Shown in pieces: positions 1-8,236 of a stretch of DNA of 42,809 nt. The position numbers and the translations under genes are program-made. Numbering within the stretch: the first letter of the stretch is position 1; every line of letters starts with the position of its first letter. The notes below the pieces were generated by a model that did no database searches, was not told the origin of the DNA, and saw only the letters and a program-made list of their open reading frames with translations. The stretch comes from CAJBVG01 sp044337515 (GTDB lineage: Bacteria; Bacteroidota; Bacteroidia; Sphingobacteriales; Sphingobacteriaceae): NCBI GenBank assembly GCA_044337515.1, contig JBIINK010000017.1, positions 1 to 42,809 of the forward strand, given 5' to 3'.

Positions 1-115
1 GTGGCCGCGATCCACCCGTTTCTTTTACTAACCTTTTTTAAAATTTTTCCCTTTTGCTTCTTCGTCTCTTCGACTTTTCGTCGTTTCGATTCTGATACCC
101 CTCGTTTGGGGACTG
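1..115 (-). other. leader of a leftward transcript leaving the window
   Basis: This stretch lies downstream of two tandem leftward promoters and has no convincing open reading frame. Read on the minus strand it carries small hairpins: CCCC-AAACGA-GGGG at 98-111 and CGAC-GAAAA-GTCG near 72-84. A leader of more than 110 bases behind two good promoters is compatible with a stable-RNA operon or a strongly expressed gene just left of the window. The gene body is not visible, so its identity is unknown. Confidence 0.4.
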
Positions 116-145
116 CAAAGGTAGAAAAATAATCCGCTTTACAAA
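116..145 (-). promoter_or_regulatory. Bacteroidota-type promoter P1, leftward
   Basis: On the minus strand a TTTG (-33 element) is followed after 18 bases by TACCTTTG, a perfect match to the TAnnTTTG -7 consensus used by the primary sigma factor of Bacteroidota. It is the promoter proximal to the left edge. The match is seen directly; activity is inferred. Confidence 0.7.
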
Positions 146-200
146 AATAATTTTAAATAAAATGTTTTTAAAAACGTCCCTATACTTCTTATTGGGGATG

Positions 201-231
201 CAAATGTAGAAATGTAAGTCGAATCCCACAA
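201..231 (-). promoter_or_regulatory. Bacteroidota-type promoter P2, leftward
   Basis: On the minus strand TTG is followed after 20 bases by TACATTTG, again a perfect TAnnTTTG -7 element. It lies about 85 bases upstream of P1 and points the same way, so the pair forms tandem promoters for a gene beyond the left edge. Confidence 0.65.
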
Positions 232-330
232 GACATAGGCACATTTTTTTTTATATTTTAGATTAAACCCCTGAAAATTAATCGGAAATAATATATACGC
301 ACGATAACTTTTAATCGTTTTACCTAAAAA

Positions 331-361
331 TTTTAATAACAACAGCTAAAAAGTATATTTG
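331..361 (+). promoter_or_regulatory. promoter of the bamD operon
   Basis: TATATTTG at 354-361 matches TAnnTTTG perfectly. A weak -33 element (TTTT at 331-334) lies 19 bases upstream. The -7 box ends only 4 bases before the bamD ATG, so transcription should start at or within a few bases of the start codon and give a leaderless or near-leaderless message. Confidence 0.65.
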
Positions 362-365
362 TCGC

Positions 366-1187
366 ATGTTTAAAACAAAGCAATTTCGATTATCAATCAT
401 CTTAGTATTACTATTAAGCTTAAACGCTTGTAAAAGCGAATACCAAAAAGTATTGAAAGGTAATGACTTACCTAAGAAATATGAGATGGCAAAGAAGTAT
501 TATAACGACAAAGATTACTTCCGTGCACTTACACTATTAGAAGAACTAGTTAATGTTTACCGCGGTTCAGAAGAAGCCGAATCTATTTATTACTATTATG
601 CTTATTGCCATTATGGATTAAAAGATTTGATTACTGCACGTTTTCACTTTAAAAACTTTGCAGAAACCTACCCTAGAAGTAAATACACGGAAGAGTGTAG
701 ATACATGACGGCTTATTGCTACTACTTAGATTCTCCAGATTTTACGCTGGATCAAGATAATACCTACAAAGCTATCGAGAGCTTACAACTATTCATTAAT
801 ATGTATCCGAAATCGGAACGTGTGAGTGAATGTAATTTATTAATTGATCGTTTACGTGATAAATTAGAGTCAAAATCATATAGTAATGCCAAGATGTATT
901 ACAATATTGGTGATTATAAGTCGGCAATCTATGCCTTTAGAAACGCTAATATCGATTATCCAGATAATAAATATCGCGAAGAAATGCTGTTTTTAACAGT
1001 GAAATCAAGCTATTTATATGCTAAATTGAGTATCGACACTAAAAAATCAGAAAGATTTTTGGAAACTATCGATTATTATCAGAACTTTGTCGATTCTTAT
1101 GCATCGAGCAAATACTTGAAAGAAGCTCAAGAAATACAATCAGATTGCATAGTGAAAATTGAAACTTTAAAGAATTTATCAAAATAG
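366..1187 (+). CDS. bamD: outer membrane assembly lipoprotein BamD (YfiO)
   Basis: BamD is the essential lipoprotein of the BAM complex, which inserts beta-barrel proteins into the outer membrane from the periplasmic side. The 273-residue product starts with a lipoprotein signal whose lipobox LNAC puts the acylated cysteine at residue 22. The rest is rich in TPR-type helical pairs; repeats of the YYNDKDYFRALTLLEELV and YYYAYCHYGLKDLITARFHF kind are visible between about residues 40 and 130, with further pairs to about 260. Length is usual for the Bacteroidota form. It heads a co-directional group and is followed after one base by rpoZ, the conserved neighbour in this phylum. The start is fixed by the signal peptide; the -7 promoter box ends 4 bases before it. 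Confidence 0.93.
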   Translation: MFKTKQFRLSIILVLLLSLNACKSEYQKVLKGNDLPKKYEMAKKYYNDKDYFRALTLLEELVNVYRGSEEAESIYYYYAYCHYGLKDLITARFHFKNFAETYPRSKYTEECRYMTAYCYYLDSPDFTLDQDNTYKAIESLQLFINMYPKSERVSECNLLIDRLRDKLESKSYSNAKMYYNIGDYKSAIYAFRNANIDYPDNKYREEMLFLTVKSSYLYAKLSIDTKKSERFLETIDYYQNFVDSYASSKYLKEAQEIQSDCIVKIETLKNLSK

Positions 1188-1188
1188 T

Positions 1189-1509
1189 ATGAATAACGTA
1201 GTAAAAAATACCACTCCAACATCTACAATTACAAGAGATGTACGTGAGTTAGACGTAAAAACTGGTAACATCTACGAAAGCATCGTAGTTATTTCTCGTA
1301 GAGCTAACCAAATCTCTTCAGCTCTTAAAGAAGAATTAAACTCAAAACTTTCAGAATTTGCTACTTCAAACGATAATTTAGAAGAAGTATTCGAAAATAG
1401 AGAGCAAATTGAAATTTCAAAATATTACGAAAGAATGCCAAAAGCTACCTTGTTAGCAACTCAAGAATTCCTCGAAGACAAGATTTACCAACGTAAACTT
1501 GAAGAATAA
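1189..1509 (+). CDS. rpoZ: RNA polymerase omega-like subunit (Rpb6 family)
   Basis: This 106-residue protein matches the Bacteroidota form of the omega subunit, the small Rpb6-related subunit that helps assemble and stabilise RNA polymerase. The core segment NIYESIVVISRRANQI followed by a lysine/glutamate-rich helix (about residues 27-60) corresponds to the omega fold that contacts beta-prime. The N-terminal 25 residues are polar and probably flexible. It begins one base after the bamD stop codon and is followed at once by a strong terminator, so bamD-rpoZ should be a two-gene transcript. I recognise it from this core and from its fixed place between bamD and coaBC; its sequence is otherwise divergent from proteobacterial RpoZ. 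Confidence 0.85.
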   Translation: MNNVVKNTTPTSTITRDVRELDVKTGNIYESIVVISRRANQISSALKEELNSKLSEFATSNDNLEEVFENREQIEISKYYERMPKATLLATQEFLEDKIYQRKLEE

Positions 1510-1514
1510 TTTTT

Positions 1515-1540
1515 AAACCCTCTCCTTCGAGAGGGTTTTT
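1515..1540 (+). terminator. intrinsic terminator after rpoZ
   Basis: A perfect 10-base-pair stem (AAACCCTCTC at 1515-1524 with GAGAGGGTTT at 1529-1538) has a CTTC tetraloop and ends in a run of T (1536-1540). The A-tract at the left also makes it symmetrical. It separates bamD-rpoZ from coaBC, so coaBC needs its own promoter. A weak -7-like TATCTTTC sits at 1543-1550. Confidence 0.9.
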
Positions 1541-1571
1541 CATATCTTTCCATTCGTATTTCAACAGAACA

Positions 1572-2765
1572 ATGAAGGGTAAAAAAATAATCATCGGTGT
1601 AACCGCCAGTATTGCAGCCTATAAAATTGCTTCTCTTATCCGTTTATTGGTTAAAGAAGGTGCTGAAGTAAAAGTGATTATGACGGAAGATGCCAAATCT
1701 TTTATCACTCCTCTTACACTTTCAACATTATCTAAAAATCCAGTTTATTCATCTTTTATTAAAAACGATTTAGGTGAATGGACTAACCATGTTGAATTAG
1801 GACTTTGGGCTGATGTCATTCTAATCGCTCCTGCAAGTGCCAATACTCTTGCTAAAATGTCATCTGGTATTTGTGATAATCTTTTATTAGCTACCTACCT
1901 ATCTGCGAAGTGCCCTGTAATGTTTGCTCCAGCAATGGACTTAGACATGTATCAGCATCCAACAACAGTAGAAAATATTCAAAAATTAATTTCATTCGGG
2001 AACCAACTAGTAGCAGCCAAACATGGTGAATTAGCTAGTGGACTTATTGGTGAAGGGCGTATGGCTGAACCCGAAGAATTATTTGAAGAACTCCAACATT
2101 TCTTTTCAAAAAAAAAAGAGTTAGCGAATAAGAAAGTTCTTATCACTGCTGGCCCTACTTACGAAGCCATCGATCCTGTGCGATTTATTGGCAATCATTC
2201 AACGGGTAAAATGGGATTAGCTCTTGCCATCGAATGTTACCAACGTGGTGCCGATGTTACACTTATCTGTGGACCAAATCAATTAGAATTATCTAAATAC
2301 CCATTCAAAAGTATCGAAGTAACATCATCTGATGAAATGTATAATCATTGCGTTTCATTATTTCCAGATACCGATATTGCTATTTTAAGCGCAGCTGTTG
2401 CTGATTACAAATCTGTAGAAATTGCAGATCAAAAAATCAAGAAGAGTGAAAATCAAATTAGCGTAGATTTAGAAAAAACAAAAGACATTTTAAGTTACTT
2501 AGGAAGTATAAAGTCAAAGCAAATATTAGTAGGTTTTGCTTTAGAAACCACAAACGAAGTTCAACACGCAAAAGAAAAGTTGGTACGTAAAAATGCAGAC
2601 TTAATCGTTCTAAACTCATTGAATGACAAGGGTGCTGGCTTTGGCTACGACACTAATAAAATAAGCATTATACAGAAAAATAATAAAATTGTGGATTTCC
2701 CATTAAAATCTAAAAAAGATGTTGCTGTTGATATTATTAACGAAATAATTTCGTTAATTCGTTAG
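1572..2765 (+). CDS. coaBC: bifunctional phosphopantothenoylcysteine decarboxylase / phosphopantothenate-cysteine ligase
   Basis: CoaBC carries out two consecutive steps of coenzyme A synthesis: joining cysteine to 4'-phosphopantothenate (CoaB) and decarboxylating the product to 4'-phosphopantetheine (CoaC). The 397-residue protein has the FMN-binding CoaC domain first (about 1-180), with the catalytic His in TNHVELG (His73), the PASANT motif (87-92) and a PAMD variant of the usual PAMN motif at 120-123. The CoaB domain follows (about 185-397), with ITAGPTYEAIDPVRFIGNHS and the KIKK lysine cluster at 288-291. Length is normal for the family. It lies in the conserved bamD-rpoZ-coaBC-DUF4835-recN block, 17 bases ahead of the next gene. 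Confidence 0.95.
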   Translation: MKGKKIIIGVTASIAAYKIASLIRLLVKEGAEVKVIMTEDAKSFITPLTLSTLSKNPVYSSFIKNDLGEWTNHVELGLWADVILIAPASANTLAKMSSGICDNLLLATYLSAKCPVMFAPAMDLDMYQHPTTVENIQKLISFGNQLVAAKHGELASGLIGEGRMAEPEELFEELQHFFSKKKELANKKVLITAGPTYEAIDPVRFIGNHSTGKMGLALAIECYQRGADVTLICGPNQLELSKYPFKSIEVTSSDEMYNHCVSLFPDTDIAILSAAVADYKSVEIADQKIKKSENQISVDLEKTKDILSYLGSIKSKQILVGFALETTNEVQHAKEKLVRKNADLIVLNSLNDKGAGFGYDTNKISIIQKNNKIVDFPLKSKKDVAVDIINEIISLIR

Positions 2766-2782
2766 TTCCATATAGAAATTAC

Positions 2783-3685
2783 ATGTTCAAAAAAATAAGT
2801 ATCCTTTTCCTTTTACTATTTGTAGGCTTAAAATCATTTTCTCAAGATGTAAGTTGTAAGGTGCAAATTATTACACAGCAATTAGCTTCGACTGATAAGT
2901 CGATTTTTATTGAAATGGAGAAATCTATTTTTGAATTTGTAAATAATACAAAATGGACTACCGACATCTTTCAAATTAATGAGCGTATTGAATGCAACTT
3001 AATTTTAAATATTAAAGAGCAAGTAGGAATTGATGAATTTAAAGCAACCGCACAAATACAGTCTAGCCGCCCTATTTTTAATAGTTCTTACAACTCCACG
3101 TTGTTAAATTACATGGATGAAGATTGGACTTTTAAATACATCATTAATCAACCGTTAGAATTTAACGAAAACGAAACTCGCTCGAATTTAACTTCACTAA
3201 TTGCTTATTATGTGTATGTAATGGTTGGGCTTGATTATGATTCCTATTCATTATTCGGAGGAACTACCTATTACCAGAAAGCGAGGAATATTGTTAATAA
3301 TGCTCAAACTCAACCGGGTAAAGGATGGAAAGCATTTGATGGTACTCGTAATCGTTTTATTCTAGTAGATAATTACCTCGACAATAGTTTTAAGCCCCTT
3401 CGTCAGACTATTTACACCTATCACCGTGGAGGAATGGATGTAATGACCCAAAATGCAGAAAATGGTCGTGCAGAAATTAAAGATTTGTTGCCATTGCTTT
3501 TAAAATTAGCGAAAGATCGTCCGAATTCGATGGCATTAAACATCTTCTTCTCTGCTAAAAACGACGAGTTTGTTAATATTTTTTCGAAGGCCCTGCCAAA
3601 TGAGAAACAGAACATCATACAGATTCTCTCCGAAATAGACCCTGGTAATAGCAGTAAATACCAAAGCATCAGCAAGAATAACTAA
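2783..3685 (+). CDS. DUF4835 family secreted protein
   Basis: The 300-residue product starts with a cleavable signal peptide (hydrophobic FLLLFVGLKSFSQ, cleavage probably before QD at about residue 21), so it should be exported to the periplasm or outer membrane. The mature part fits the DUF4835 family, found almost only in Bacteroidota between coaBC and recN. Its function is not established. It has no lipobox and no membrane segment after the signal. I see aromatic-rich stretches (ARNIVNNAQTQPGKGWKAFD near 190) but no catalytic motif. It follows coaBC by 17 bases and probably shares its transcript. The name rests on gene position and general sequence character. Confidence 0.85.
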   Translation: MFKKISILFLLLFVGLKSFSQDVSCKVQIITQQLASTDKSIFIEMEKSIFEFVNNTKWTTDIFQINERIECNLILNIKEQVGIDEFKATAQIQSSRPIFNSSYNSTLLNYMDEDWTFKYIINQPLEFNENETRSNLTSLIAYYVYVMVGLDYDSYSLFGGTTYYQKARNIVNNAQTQPGKGWKAFDGTRNRFILVDNYLDNSFKPLRQTIYTYHRGGMDVMTQNAENGRAEIKDLLPLLLKLAKDRPNSMALNIFFSAKNDEFVNIFSKALPNEKQNIIQILSEIDPGNSSKYQSISKNN

Positions 3686-3720
3686 GTTTACATTTCCATT
3701 TTAATATCGATAAAATCCAT

Positions 3721-3728
3721 TATTTTAG
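3721..3728 (+). promoter_or_regulatory. -7-like element of the recN promoter
   Basis: TATTTTAG differs from TAnnTTTG at one position and lies 20 bases before the preferred recN start at 3749. If used, it gives a leader of about 15 bases and excludes the upstream ATG at 3731 as the translation start. Confidence 0.35.
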
Positions 3729-3748
3729 CAATGGAAAACGGATGTGCT

Positions 3749-5410
3749 ATGCTTAGGAAAATCATCATCAAAAACTTTGCGATTATCGACGACTTGGAGT
3801 TAGAACTTCATGATGGCTTTAATATTTTGACCGGTGAAACTGGAGCGGGTAAATCTATTATTTTAGGTGCATTAGGATTATTACTCGGGCAACGATTCGA
3901 TTCGAAGAACCTAAAGAACAATCAGAAAAAATGCATCATCGAAGGGCACTTCACCTTAAATGAATTTTCATTACAACGTTTTTTTGAAGAATCGGATTTG
4001 GATTATGATGAGCTTTGTATTGTACGTAGAGAAATTTCTGCAGATGGCAAATCTCGAGGTTTTATTAATGATACGCCAGTTACACTACAAGTATTAAAAC
4101 AACTTGGCGAGCAATTAGTCGATATTCATTCTCAACACGAAACCTTATTATTAAATACAAGTTCTTATCAGTTACACGTAATAGATAGTGTAGCCAACCA
4201 TAAAGATTTACTACTTAACTATAGAACTAAATTTATAAAGTTCCAGCAAAAGCTAAAAGAAATTAGTGAATTGGAATTCGCATATGAGTTAGCTATAAAA
4301 GAACAAGATTACTTGAAATTTCAATTTGATGAATTAATTCAAGTAAATCTTTCAGAAAATGAACAACAATTATTGGAATCGGAACAAGAATTACTGACAC
4401 ATGCTGAAGAAATCCAAGTAAAGCTTTCTCAAATTGATGGGATTTTGCAATCAGATAATGGATCAACTATTGAGCAAATCAAACTAATTAATCAGCAATT
4501 CCAATCGCTCGAGAAAATCAATCCGAATTTCGAAGCCATTGCAAACCGTGTAAAAAGTGTTCAGATTGAATTAAAAGATATTGCATCGGAGATTGAATCC
4601 ATTGCACAACAAACACAAATTAACCCAGATCGCTTACAAATTATTCAAGAACGTTTAGACACTATTTACCGTTTGGAACATAAGCATCGTGTAGATTCTA
4701 TAACTGAACTACTTTCCATACAAACCAATCTTGACGAGCGTTTGCAAGGTTTCGATAAACAAGATGAAAATATTCAACAATTGAAAAATGAAGTTGCAAG
4801 TTTGGAGAATGAATTGAAGAAAATTGCAAAAGAATTATCGAATAATAGAGCAAAGAGTTTCACTATCGTTATACAAGATTTACAGACTAACCTTAAAGAA
4901 TTAGGCATACCCAATGCTCAACTTCAAATAGATCATCAAGTTCATGAGCATACTTTAGATAAGGATGGCATCGATGATATTAAGATTTTATTTTCAGCGA
5001 ATAAAGGTCAAACACCTGAAAGCATAAATAAAGTTGCTTCGGGTGGAGAACTTTCTAGGTTGATGCTTTGCATTAAATCACTTCTAGCTAAAAAAGAAAA
5101 ATTACCAACCATCATTTTTGATGAAATTGATACAGGAGTATCTGGCGAAGTAGCGTTGAAGATGGGAGCTATTATGAGAAATCTATCAGAAAACTTACAA
5201 GTCATTAGTATTACTCACTTACCACAAATTGCTAGCTTAGGCAAGCATCACTATTATGTGTTCAAAGATCATTCTGCAAAAGAGACGGTTACGAACATCA
5301 AAAAATTAGATGCCAACGAACGGATTATAGAAATTGCAAAAATGTTGAGTGGTGATCAACCTAGTGCAGGAGCAATAGAAAATGCCAAGGAATTATTGAA
5401 GTTGAATTAA
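3749..5410 (+). CDS. recN: DNA repair protein RecN
   Basis: RecN is an SMC-like ATPase that acts at DNA double-strand breaks during recombinational repair. The N-terminal ATPase half has Walker A GETGAGKS at residues 29-36. A long helical coiled-coil region follows (about 150-370). The C-terminal half carries the ABC signature ASGGELSR and Walker B TIIFDEIDTGVSG, then ITHLPQIA. Length (553 residues) is typical. An in-frame ATG 18 bases upstream (3731) would add MENGCA, but homologues begin at MLRKIIIKNFAIID and a promoter-like box sits right before the upstream ATG, so I chose 3749. It ends the rightward block and converges with clpC. Confidence 0.95.
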   Translation: MLRKIIIKNFAIIDDLELELHDGFNILTGETGAGKSIILGALGLLLGQRFDSKNLKNNQKKCIIEGHFTLNEFSLQRFFEESDLDYDELCIVRREISADGKSRGFINDTPVTLQVLKQLGEQLVDIHSQHETLLLNTSSYQLHVIDSVANHKDLLLNYRTKFIKFQQKLKEISELEFAYELAIKEQDYLKFQFDELIQVNLSENEQQLLESEQELLTHAEEIQVKLSQIDGILQSDNGSTIEQIKLINQQFQSLEKINPNFEAIANRVKSVQIELKDIASEIESIAQQTQINPDRLQIIQERLDTIYRLEHKHRVDSITELLSIQTNLDERLQGFDKQDENIQQLKNEVASLENELKKIAKELSNNRAKSFTIVIQDLQTNLKELGIPNAQLQIDHQVHEHTLDKDGIDDIKILFSANKGQTPESINKVASGGELSRLMLCIKSLLAKKEKLPTIIFDEIDTGVSGEVALKMGAIMRNLSENLQVISITHLPQIASLGKHHYYVFKDHSAKETVTNIKKLDANERIIEIAKMLSGDQPSAGAIENAKELLKLN

Positions 5411-5442
5411 AAAAAAACGAGATGCATTTTTAACACATCTCG
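5409..5442 (-). terminator. intrinsic terminator of clpC
   Basis: On the minus strand a 7-base-pair stem (CGAGATG/CATCTCG, 5436-5442 with 5418-5424) is followed by nine consecutive T (5409-5417 read in reverse), directly after the clpC stop codon. On the plus strand the same hairpin follows recN but lacks a T-run, so it should work mainly for clpC. Confidence 0.85.
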
Positions 5443-5451
5443 CTTCTATTA

Positions 5452-7998
5452 TTAAGACGCTGGATTCTCGTCTTCTTTTTTCTTACGTTTGGGCTTTTCA
5501 GGTTTTGCAGTTTTCACTACAATCTCATCCAATTCCTTATTGAAGTCCACTTCTAAAGTATCACCTTCTACTAATTCACCTTTAAGTATTTCCTCAGCAA
5601 TTGGATCTTCCAAGTATTTCTGAATTGCTCTATTTAATGGACGAGCACCGAAATTAGCGTCAAACCCTTTATCAGCAATATAATCTTTAGCAGCATCGGT
5701 TAAACGAATTTGATAACCCATTTTACTTAATCTACCAAATAGCTCTTTTAATTCGATATCGATGATTTGGAAAATATCTTCACGTTTTAATGAGTTGAAT
5801 ACAATTACATCATCTATACGATTTAAAAACTCTGGAGCAAATGCACGTTTTAAAGCAGTTTCGATAACACTACGAGCATTACCATCGGCTTGCTCCACTT
5901 TTGCATTTGTAGTAAACCCTACTCCTTGTCCGAATTCTTTTAACTGACGAGAACCTATGTTAGAAGTCATGATGATCACTGTATTTCTGAAGTCAACTTT
6001 TCTTCCAAGACTATCAGTTAAAATACCATCATCAAGAACTTGCAATAATATGTTAAAAACATCAGGATGAGCTTTTTCGATTTCATCTAAAAGAATTACT
6101 GAGTAAGGTTTACGACGAACTTTTTCAGTAAGCTGACCACCTTCTTCATAACCAACATATCCCGGAGGCGCACCAACTAAACGAGAGATGGCAAATTTCT
6201 CCATGTATTCACTCATGTCAATTCTAATTAAAGAATCTTCACTTTCGAACATATAGCGAGCTAAGGTTTTAGCTAACTCTGTTTTACCAACTCCTGTAGG
6301 GCCTAAGAAAATAAATGAACCAATTGGTTTTTTAGGATCTTTTAATCCAGCACGAGTTCTACGTATTGCTTTTGAAAGTTTAAGGATGGCTTCATCTTGA
6401 CCAATAATTTTACCTTTCAATTCATCAGCCATAGAAAGTAAACGTTGGCTATCTGTTTGTCCGACACGTTGAACAGGAATACCTGTCATCATCGACACAA
6501 CATCAGCAACATTTTGTTCAGTAACTGTATATCTACGAGTTTTAGTTTCTGCTTCCCACTCTGCTTTCGCAGTATCCAATTGTTCTAATAATTGTTTTTC
6601 GGTATCACGAAGTTTCGCAGCTTCCTCATATTTTTGAGAGCGAACCACTTTGTTCTTCTCCACTTTTATCTCTTCGATTTTTTGTTCGATATCAATAATC
6701 GTTTGAGGAACATGAATATTTGTGATGTGTACACGAGAACCTGCTTCATCTAAAGCATCAATAGCTTTGTCTGGCAAGAAACGATCACTCATGTAACGAG
6801 TTGTTAAGAACACACAAGCATCAATAGCTTCTGGAGTGTAAGTAACATTATGGTGTTCTTCGTATTTCTCTTTAATGTTATTTAAGATGATCACTGTTTC
6901 TTCTGGAGTTGCAGGATCTACTAATACTTTTTGGAAACGACGATCTAATGCACCATCTTTTTCAATGTACTGACGATACTCATCTAAAGTTGTAGCACCA
7001 ATGCATTGGATTTCTCCCCTAGCTAAAGCAGGCTTGAACATGTTCGAAGCATCAAGAGAACCTGAAGCTCCACCGGCACCAACAATGGTATGAATTTCAT
7101 CGATGAATAAAATTACATCAGGTGATTTTTCTAATTCATTCATTACTGCTTTCATACGCTCTTCGAATTGGCCACGGTATTTTGTACCTGCCACTAAAGA
7201 AGCTAAATCAAGTGTAACTACTCTTTTGTTAAATAAAACTCTAGATACTTTTCGTTGAACAATTCGCAATGCTAAACCTTCTGCAATAGCTGATTTACCT
7301 ACGCCTGGCTCACCGATTAATATTGGGTTGTTCTTTTTTCTACGTGATAAAATTTGTGAAACACGTTCAATTTCTTTTTCTCGTCCAACGATAGGATCTA
7401 ATTTTCCTTCTTCGGCAGCACGTGTTAAATCTCTACCGAAATTATCCAATACTGGAGTTTTCGATTTAGAGTCTGTAGGTTTTTTAGGTGCTGAATAATT
7501 TTCTTCATCTTTAAATTCGTCATCTCCACCAGCGGGATTTTGAGGTGATTCTGCGCTAGGATTTAATTTGAAATTTTCTAGTTGTGATTTAAATACTTCA
7601 TAGTTCACATTAAACTGTGATAATATTTGTGATGCAATATTATCTTCATCGCGAAGAATTGATAACAATAAATGTTCAGTACCAATTACTTCACTTTTGA
7701 AAATTTTAGCTTCTAAATAAGTAATCTTTAAAACTTTTTCTGCTTGTTTAGTCAATGGAATATTTCCAAGATTTACATTTGTTCCCGCAGTTCCACGCAC
7801 AGCATCTTCTACCGACTTACGTAAACGAGCTGTATCTATTCCAAGCGACTTAATAACCTTTATAGCTACTCCGTCACCTTCTCTAATTAAACCTAATAAT
7901 AAGTGCTCTGCACCTATATAGTCATGCCCTAAGCGAAGGGCTTCTTCCCTACTATAAGAGATCACGTCTTTTACACGTGGTGAAAATTTAGCTTCCAT
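5452..7998 (-). CDS. clpC: ATP-dependent Clp protease ATP-binding subunit ClpC
   Basis: ClpC is a AAA+ unfoldase that feeds misfolded or tagged proteins to the ClpP peptidase in the cytoplasm. The 848-residue protein has the double Clp-N repeat (about 1-145), an acidic linker (about 150-180), AAA+ domain 1 with Walker A GEPGVGKS (229-236) and Walker B VILFIDEIHT (about 295-304), a coiled middle domain with UVR-like sequence (about 435-480), and AAA+ domain 2 with GPTGVGKT (566-573) and VILLDEIEKAHPDV. The middle domain and UVR segment mark ClpC rather than ClpA or ClpB. The C-terminus is a basic-acidic tail (KPKRKKKEDENPAS). It stands alone, with its own terminator and a palindromic site upstream that may control it. 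Confidence 0.95.
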   Translation of the reverse strand: MEAKFSPRVKDVISYSREEALRLGHDYIGAEHLLLGLIREGDGVAIKVIKSLGIDTARLRKSVEDAVRGTAGTNVNLGNIPLTKQAEKVLKITYLEAKIFKSEVIGTEHLLLSILRDEDNIASQILSQFNVNYEVFKSQLENFKLNPSAESPQNPAGGDDEFKDEENYSAPKKPTDSKSKTPVLDNFGRDLTRAAEEGKLDPIVGREKEIERVSQILSRRKKNNPILIGEPGVGKSAIAEGLALRIVQRKVSRVLFNKRVVTLDLASLVAGTKYRGQFEERMKAVMNELEKSPDVILFIDEIHTIVGAGGASGSLDASNMFKPALARGEIQCIGATTLDEYRQYIEKDGALDRRFQKVLVDPATPEETVIILNNIKEKYEEHHNVTYTPEAIDACVFLTTRYMSDRFLPDKAIDALDEAGSRVHITNIHVPQTIIDIEQKIEEIKVEKNKVVRSQKYEEAAKLRDTEKQLLEQLDTAKAEWEAETKTRRYTVTEQNVADVVSMMTGIPVQRVGQTDSQRLLSMADELKGKIIGQDEAILKLSKAIRRTRAGLKDPKKPIGSFIFLGPTGVGKTELAKTLARYMFESEDSLIRIDMSEYMEKFAISRLVGAPPGYVGYEEGGQLTEKVRRKPYSVILLDEIEKAHPDVFNILLQVLDDGILTDSLGRKVDFRNTVIIMTSNIGSRQLKEFGQGVGFTTNAKVEQADGNARSVIETALKRAFAPEFLNRIDDVIVFNSLKREDIFQIIDIELKELFGRLSKMGYQIRLTDAAKDYIADKGFDANFGARPLNRAIQKYLEDPIAEEILKGELVEGDTLEVDFNKELDEIVVKTAKPEKPKRKKKEDENPAS

Positions 7999-8014
7999 AA
8001 ATAAATTCCTTTCT

Positions 8015-8036
8015 GTTCTGAGAACGTTCTAATATA
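8015..8036 (-). promoter_or_regulatory. clpC promoter region with overlapping palindromic operator candidate
   Basis: Three pentamers in alternating orientation, GTTCT-G-AGAAC-GTTCT at 8015-8030, form two overlapping perfect palindromes (GTTCTGAGAAC and AGAACGTTCT). On the minus strand a -7-like TATATTAG (8036 down to 8029) runs into this array, so a bound protein would cover the transcription start of clpC. The site is not CIRCE and does not look like a CtsR heptad repeat. No regulator can be named. Confidence 0.5.
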
Positions 8037-8092
8037 TTAAATTGTTCTTATCGCTTTAAAAATAATGTTATCAACAATGGTCAAAAACTGAG

Positions 8093-8140
8093 CCAATACG
8101 CTAATATGCTGATATGCTAATATGCTGGTATGCTAATATG
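8093..8140. repeat. octamer array, CTAATATG class
   Basis: Six consecutive in-phase 8-base units: CCAATACG, then CTAATATG, CTGATATG, CTAATATG, CTGGTATG, CTAATATG. It lies in the divergent gap between clpC and ettA. The same units recur in other gaps of this window. Confidence 0.85.
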
Positions 8141-8156
8141 ACATTCATTTTACAGA

Positions 8157-8206
8157 ATACAGATTACATAATACTTTATACATAATACATTGTACATAAT
8201 ACATAA
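8157..8206 (+). repeat. ACATAATAC-type leader repeat upstream of ettA
   Basis: Words of the type TACATAATACAT are repeated with small variation, in sense orientation 5' of ettA. The bases just before the ettA ATG are again ATAATACA. The same word lies directly before hemB and, as a perfect heptamer array, before hemE. Confidence 0.75.
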
Positions 8207-8236
8207 ATAACGATATTCGCATAAAATTATAATACA

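Noticed and set aside
1..15. GTGGCCGCGATCCAC at the left edge as a leftover cloning or adapter sequence
   Set aside because: It looks like a GC-rich imperfect palindrome, but I could not match it to any adapter, and it continues smoothly into AT-rich leader sequence.
3731..3748. upstream ATG for recN adding MENGCA
   Set aside because: A promoter-like -7 box ends three bases before it, and RecN proteins start at the MLRKIIIKNFAI segment.
7999..8092. CIRCE or CtsR box before clpC
   Set aside because: Neither TTAGCACTC-N9-GAGTGCTAA nor a GGTCAAA direct repeat is present; only the unrelated AGAAC palindromes are seen.
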